DNA of 64,000 nucleotides from Aspidiotus rigidus (lineage: Eukaryota > Arthropoda > Insecta > Hemiptera > Diaspididae), in NCBI GenBank assembly GCA_035079385.1, contig JAVHKY010000030.1:4751001-4815000 (forward strand), read 5' to 3'. The translations under genes and the position numbers were made by a program. Shown one piece after another: positions 58,114 through 64,000 of the stretch (positions within the stretch are counted from its first letter, which is position 1; each line of letters opens with the position of its first letter). The notes below the pieces were generated by a model, which worked only from the letters and a program-made list of their open reading frames with translations, searched no databases and was not told the origin of the DNA.

Positions 58114-59820
58114 TTGTACGTAATTGAGCAAGTAATCGACGATGTTCTATGCATGTGAGTTGTCATCCCTGGAAAATTGGAATTTGTCGCTCAAAGCGAC
58201 GAATAGTAATTTAATCGTGAATACGATCAACAAAAAAAAAGAAGAAAAAAATTTAACAAGATGTTGTGTATATGAACATTTTGAATTCGATACCGTGTAA
58301 GCGAAAATACAGTATAAGAAAAACTGTTCTTCGGGGGTAAGAATGGTGGCCTGAAAACTTTGCAATCAATTATTGTGTTATCAGATGTTGGCAAGACAAG
58401 AGAAAACAAGTCAACGGAATGGGTCCATCTCTCATAAATTTTCAACATGAGGGTCGAAAGAGTTTCGGAATTCATTTCAGTGCAGTAATTCGGGTTTGAA
58501 ATACTTGGAAAAATGTTAGATCTGGGGTTCAAGGATCTAGGAAGTTGAAACAACCCCTTTCTTGACGAAAAAAGACCTTACAAATTGTGAATAAAGTGAA
58601 CCGCTATATTTTAGCGGGGAGATTAAGTTGTAAAAATATCCAATGTCTGTCTCCTTCCACCAAATTGTCGTTCTGAGGGGGCGGGGGCTAATGATAAAAC
58701 GGTGGAGGAGGTACAAGTATGTAACGAGTATGAAAATTATATCATCGAGTTATGACCTAACCAGAGGCTGAATTGATGTCACCGAACAAGAGTCCACCTT
58801 TTATTCATAGATAATCAAAAGATGGATCGTTTCTTCCTCAGTTTGCTTCGTACTCGGGCAATGAAAGCTTGCGTTCTCGTGAAATTACAAGTAGGATCCA
58901 TTCAGAAACTTTTTGAATTTTCAAAATTACTTTTTAGTCTGGTTTCCTCCCTGCGAGTGAAAATCGTTTCATTATGCCACCGAATGGATTTGAATAAATA
59001 AATACTCGGCAAGCGCGTAAAAATGAAGTGGGAATAATGTTTTGTGGTGCCTGCCTTAGCTTTAGTTATTCGCTTTTCACGCGAGTAGAAGTTACTACGT
59101 ATTGCATTTTCGTTAATAGACGAGGCTGTATTTAATGAATGGAGGCTTTTTCTCGCTTTAAATGGATCGTGCGCCATAATGAAAAAGTTAATTCTACGTT
59201 TAATTCGGTACTTCGTACCAAATGTCTAAACGAATTTTCTGCGTATAGGCATTCACACGCCATTATTATTTCGCGATTTGAATAGTTCGAGAGATTTTGA
59301 AATGATTATTTCGAGAGATGTGATTTTCAGATATTCGCGTTATAAGATTGAAAATATTTTTAGCATAGCATAACTCCAGTGATACGTAAGATCGTAAATA
59401 GAAAGTTGACAATGCGTGAACTTCCACCCCTGTTCGATTTAAATGTTGACGTAGAGAGAAAGGCTCGCTTTCCAAGACGTTCTAAGCATTAAATTTTAGT
59501 GATGAAAACGTGAATTTTTCGTAATGCGTTCCAATTTTGTGGAAAAATAACTGTGAATGATTGAGTTATATCAACTCATTCGGATGATTCGAACTTGGAA
59601 TTCTTGCTACTTTCGTATCAAATTCCAGTAGGTTCCCTCAATGGTCTGAATGGAACGGTAACTCGTCTCCAGTGAACGTCAAATGAATGAATCTATACTT
59701 GAATACTACGAAGTCTCGTCTCTAAAACTGATATAATCCATTTTTTTCTCTCTGACTACTCATTCAATGCATTCTTTTGATTTAAATTTGAATTTGAGTC
59801 GAAACTACGAGTTTTGCTAT
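58114..59820. other. Intergenic, no supported gene
   Basis: Nothing coding or repetitive was recognised on either strand. Confidence 0.4.
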
Positions 59821-59829
59821 TTTGTGCAG

Positions 59830-60620
59830 GCAGAGCCAATATTTAATAAATTACAAACTTACCCTTGCACGTGGGGCAGGGGCGCCGATTCATGAAGATA
59901 CCCTGCAGAAGGAGAGAGATGGTAAAGACCCAACGAAGAGCTGCGCTGAGCCCCGCACTGGGCTCTTTGCGTATTCGCACGTACACCACCAATCGAGCTC
60001 CTTGCTGAGGAGAGAGCGGTGGTGTTCGAAGCAAAAAAGAATCCGACGACTAATTAAGAGGCTTTATGAGTCAAGCAAGAGGCCAGGCGCACCTTGCTTG
60101 AGAAATGGAAAGCGAGGGAGCTGAGTAAATTGAGGACCCGTGTGTTGTCACGCGACCTTGATGAGTGGACGAACCGAGACTACGGTCAACTGAAAGTGAT
60201 AAGCGGCCATGGCTGCTTCGACGAGTACCTTCACGAGAAGTTGAGTAAACTTGAGGAGGCAATGTGTTCGCCACGCAATCGAGGGTGGGATGATGGACCA
60301 TAGCCCACCTTATTTGAGTACGGCGCGGGGAGGTGAGAGCAAGCCAAGCTGAGTCGGTTTCTTCAAGAGATTGGGGTAGATGAAGCGCTTGCTCCTAATA
60401 GGCTGGTGGCCACCATGCTAGGTTCCGAAGAAACATGGAACCCGCGACCTTCATTTGCAGCCTCAGTCCGAAGACCTGGAATGGAATAGGCACATGCAAA
60501 ACCACGGTATGGCTTACTCGACACGTGTGTACCACCCGCATAATGCAGTGCAGGAAGAAGAGGAAGATTACCCTTGAAGAAAGAAGATGAAGAAATTCCA
60601 ACAGCGATTACGTGCTGTTC
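59830..60620 (+). pseudogene. R1-clade-like LINE 3' end
   Basis: This block has noticeably higher GC than its surroundings. Near 60160-60260 the plus strand reads V-I-S-G-H-G-C-F-D-E-Y-L, the L-T-G-H-G-x-F-x-x-Y-L motif found near the end of R1-type ORF2. A zinc-knuckle remnant with a C and then W-D-D-G-P follows, and a shifted frame reads A-T-M-L-G-S-E-E-T-W-N near 60430 (usual M-L-x-S-x-x-x-W). Frames are broken. The RT and endonuclease parts are absent, as expected of a 5'-truncated copy. Confidence 0.65.
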
Positions 60621-62595
60621 TGGTTCTGAAGTTACGGCGGCTTGGCGGTTGCCAAGGTAGCTGGGCAGCTACCAAGAAGAAGAGGCGTTCGTCGAGGAGA
60701 TTCATCCAACATTGAAGTTGTACACGAAAGGTTCGAATTCTGATATTGAAGGAAACACAAGTTATGCATACGCAACCTGCACCCATTCCACCATGGAGGA
60801 AAGGCAGCGCTGCTCATGCCACAAAAGCAAACCTTGCATGTGATTAATTTGTATTTTATCCTTTCAAGATTCTTGAATCATCATCTAGCATAAAAGTCGG
60901 AATTTTTCCAACGATATCACGTAAGATCGATTTACGTCAATTCGACAGTTGATATTTTTCAACGGTGCGAGGTATCTGACAGAGTGAATAGACTTCTTTA
61001 GAACCAAACAAACGAGAGTATCACTATCCCTGAACTTTTGAATAAAAAATTCTAAATGTGGCCTCGTTATTACGATCAACCTTCTTCAACTCATGATTAC
61101 AAAGAATTAGCCGAAGATTTTTAAAATGTGACCTGTAGCTTTGTATCACTGCACTTTTCAAAAATACAATCGTCTCAGTTCAGATTAGGAAATAAGACTG
61201 CCAATTATAAATATTAACGACGCGTATAATAATATTTGATAGAGGAAGAGAAGACGGTGAATGATCGTAAGCCTGCCGGTGATCAACGAGGGGTCCGATC
61301 TACCTTGAAATTTTTTTTGCAATCTCATCTTCTACAAAACATGAGTCAATCATTCTTCTTTTCTTCTCTAATTCAGTAAACCATTCCCGCCAATGTTACC
61401 ACGCGAAAAAGTAACCTATCAATAAAAAGTATTGTGCTTTATGCATTCAATACAAAGCTTTTATTCGTAAATCATCGATTCATCGAGTATATTTTTAAGG
61501 AAGTTCAACAAATACCAAATGCGATGAGATAATAGGTATTACCCAAATTTAGAATTGGAAATAAAGTTAGCTTAAGAACTGTAATTTTATTTAAATGCGT
61601 TCATGTAGGAGTATCATCTCCAACTTCATCCTTTACTTTTAAAATTTTCAATATTATACCATTTCAAAGAAGTCGCAATAGTTAGGTGTAATTTAGAGTA
61701 GTGCCTAGTGTTCGTTTGTTAATCCAACTTGCAAATAAAGCTCCTCGCTCTACCTTTTCATAACCTACGGTTTCAAACTCGATGACATTCTGTCAGTCGG
61801 GGCTTTTTCTTCATGTACTTTTCCAGCACCCAATAGTTTTACATCCGAAATTCTCGCGAAAACACGTGACAACAAAAGCCCTCTTTTAATTTCAATTTAA
61901 TGTGTGCGGAGCCGGTGTGAGAAGAAAACAACGACCGAGGTTAGATAAATACGATGTGTTTAATTAAAGAGAAAAAAATTAAATAATTTCAACCCGGAAA
62001 AAGTAAGCCATAGTGCTCTTTCTTTGGCTGGCTGTCCTTTTCTCGGTTAACAACTTGTGACACCATCAAAAAGCTTTTTACAGGAAGGAAAAAATGTATA
62101 CACATTGTACAGATTAATGGAAGGGCTTAAAAATGCAAATTAAGTTAAAATTCTTGCGCTCCCGTTCTGCTTTGAAAAGATCCATTCGAATACATGCCAG
62201 ATATTGTGTAGAAAATATTGAGCATAATCATGGTTCTGTTGGTACAGCTGTTATACAATTTGAGAACTGAATTACTATCCCTTATTCTTGTGTGTTTAAC
62301 TATATAATCGCTAGTCGTAGAATCTCATGAAGCGTTACAATGACAAGAAATTATTGGCCTCTCATCGTTATCGTTTCTTTACTCTTTTGTTTATTTTTAC
62401 GAAATGTTTGAGCGATGATGTTGAGTATGCTCTAAATACGCTGGAAATATACTTTTGTTTCCTCTTATGAACATTAAAATTAGTCCTAAGTAAGATAAAA
62501 TGTATGAGCATCGATTTGAAAGTATATAAAACAGGATATTGCGAGGTAACAATTTTTCTCTTCTAATCAAAACTTTTGTTTCTTATTTGTTTCCT
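60621..62595. other. Intergenic or intronic, no supported exon
   Basis: If the exon at 62600 is real, earlier exons may lie here. A signal-peptide-like frame starts at an ATG at 62327 just after a TATATAAT string (about 62300), but no frame-keeping strong donor links it to 62600. Confidence 0.35.
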
Positions 62596-62599
62596 ACAG

Positions 62600-63356
62600 G
62601 AAGAGCTCGAGTTTAATCAATCAAAAGAAAATATAACGGACCTTCTTAACGATTTATCGGAAGATGCTACTGGTTCTATTGGATTATTATTAATTGGTAA
62701 GTATAAAATATGATTTTTTGAATGTAAAACTTGAAACGATACAGCGAGTGAAATGTTAGGGATTAGGATTTTTCGATTTGAGAACTCGAGCGATTCTTAT
62801 TATCTAGTAATTTCGATTAAAACTTCGAACAAAAGTCCGCCTACTTCTTATATCTGTTCAGGAACGCTTGCTTCTTCTCCTTAGTTGTATCTTACTGATG
62901 GGATGGTAAAATCAGAAGTAGTCGACAAGTAAGATATACTTATTTCAGCATGCGGTCTGCTTCGAAAACTTCCGTCAATTGAGAAATGTATAATCAGTAT
63001 TGAAGAAAACAAGTTCCTCGCTGCTCAAGCGAGGAACTTGTTTTATGGAGTATTTGAACTTTCTTCCACAGTACCTCGAGAGCTTTCTTCTTCTGTTTAG
63101 GGCTTAAGATTAAGTCAAATTTCTTTCAAGTCTTCGACTTTCCACTTTTCCTTTGTTCTTTCATTCATTTTTTTCCTCCAATTTCTCAGATATCCATGGT
63201 CAATCTTTCCCTGAAGTAGATCAGAGCCCTCGCCTCCCGCAAGATTTTGCAAATCCTTTTTGGCTAGTCTATATTTTTTTATTACCTAGTAGAGTCTGTA
63301 TGGATCAAGAATTCAGGAAGAGTCGAGAAAAGAGGAGTTTTTTGAATGTGGGTTAG
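62600..63356 (+). CDS. Two candidate exons of an unrecognised gene
   Basis: Exon 62600-62696 (97 nt) has an excellent acceptor (TTGTTTCCTACAG) and donor (G|GTAAGTAT). It is open in only one phase, encoding an acidic peptide that includes N-I-T-D-L-L-N-D-L-S-E-D. It ends in phase 1 and joins in frame to 63190 after TTTTCCTCCAATTTCTCAG, continuing D-I-H-G-Q-S-F-P-E-V-D-Q to a TAG at 63354-63356. The first exon is well supported by its splice sites; the second is plausible. The product is not recognised. The 493-bp intron contains the hairpin at 63006-63044. Confidence 0.45.
63006..63044. other. Perfect 17-bp stem, 5-nt loop
   Basis: 63006-63022 is the exact reverse complement of 63028-63044. 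It lies inside the proposed intron. Function is unknown. Confidence 0.75.
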
Positions 63357-64000
63357 GAAAGTTGATATGAGTGAGCAAATTAAGGGCAGGCAATTCATGA
63401 CAAGGAAGAGCGAAGAGTGCCCATGCTCAAAATTCTTTTTCATCAAAACTCATTTATAGTGCTATATTTAGAGACAGTATATTCAAAATTTCAGGTCTCT
63501 AGGTTCACTCATTTAATCCCTGGGGAACAAAATGTAATACTTTTTAAAAATTTGCTGTTCCTCAGCCACTATGAGGCCGTTTGAGAAGAACTATGGCGTT
63601 TTGTTTTTAGAATGAAAAAGGTGAATCTGAAAAACAGAATTTTCAATTTTTCCCTTACTCCTTCATATTGTTTTCTGCGATGAAAACTTTTGTTGGGCTA
63701 ATTTTCACATTTAAAGGGGCGCATTATTTATATGAAATTTTTTTCTAAAATATTGCTTTCAATCTACTGGAAAATTTGCATTTAGGTCCTGACCCTCTAG
63801 AAAAGGTGGAATAACCTTGAAAATCGATATTATATTGCAAGCGTGGTAATGGGATCCGACCAGTACACCAAAAGATTTTCCACCGAGTAAGTCTTTCTGA
63901 AGGAATGTACACATCACCGACAGGAAAGTTCACCTGTCAGTTTTTTTTTTTCACTGTCAGGAAAGTTCATCTTCCTCTTTTGACTTCACCGACACCGACG
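63357..64000. other. Window end, no supported gene
   Basis: A short duplicated CACTGTCAGGAAAGTTCA(T/C)-type string occurs near 63915-63975. Nothing else was recognised. Confidence 0.4.

Noticed and set aside
1..64000. CRISPR arrays, bacterial operons, tRNA genes and integrated large DNA virus genes
   Set aside because: No direct-repeat/spacer array, no cloverleaf with A/B boxes noticed by eye, and no recognisable viral core gene; the content is eukaryotic transposons and satellites.

Overview
The window looks like nuclear DNA of an insect, AT-rich, gene-poor and heavily colonised by transposable elements. The evidence is a nuclear copy of an extremely AT-rich mitochondrial 12S rRNA gene (3785-4255), short GT-AG introns (69-93 bp in the genes found), and many decayed eukaryotic transposons: Penelope-like elements with GIY-YIG nuclease, Jockey-, I- and R1-like LINEs, MULE, Tigger/pogo, hAT and Tc1/mariner-like inverted-repeat elements. 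No bacterial operons, tRNA genes or CRISPR arrays were seen. A parasitic hymenopteran is a plausible host, but nothing here proves the order.

Host-type genes are few and unrecognised. The most striking are two paralogous three-exon genes, one at 118-2645 (+, about 309 aa) and one at 51019-52204 (-, about 339 aa). Each encodes a signal peptide followed by two copies of a roughly 120-residue cysteine-containing domain. A second small secreted-protein locus on the minus strand (38243-39999) has one signal-peptide exon and two tandem, phase-compatible sets of downstream exons, each ending in a C-D-C-S-x-C motif. These could be alternative terminal exons or a tandem duplication. Single unassigned exons are proposed at 57826-58113 and 62600-63356 (+), and an intronless 144-codon frame at 46559-46993 (+).

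Layout: 0-4.3 kb, paralogue A, a MULE remnant and the mitochondrial insertion; 4.3-8.3 kb, nothing coding; 8.3-11.5 kb, a Penelope-like element split by an insert carrying a MULE N-terminus; 11.5-22.5 kb, sparse, with Jockey, Penelope and LINE RNase H fragments; 23.9-26.5 kb, a 2.55-kb element with about 760-bp inverted repeats flanked by TA; 28-30.5 kb, a degenerate satellite of about 133 bp holding a fold-back element; 32.6-37.5 kb, short tandem repeats rich in TGACGTCA, a LINE RNase H fragment and a satellite of about 136 bp; 38-40 kb, the small secreted-protein locus; 44.7-46.2 kb, a satellite of about 124 bp full of TGACGTCA; 47.7-50.5 kb, a Penelope fragment interrupted by a hAT MITE and bounded by inverted minisatellites; 51-52.2 kb, paralogue B; 52.8-56.4 kb, a perfect palindrome, a Tigger relic, a second fold-back element and a second Jockey relic; 59.8-60.6 kb, an R1-like 3' end; 62.6-63.4 kb, one or two exons.

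All exon structures were read by eye from splice consensus, phase and paralogue comparison. No search, alignment program or transcript data was available.
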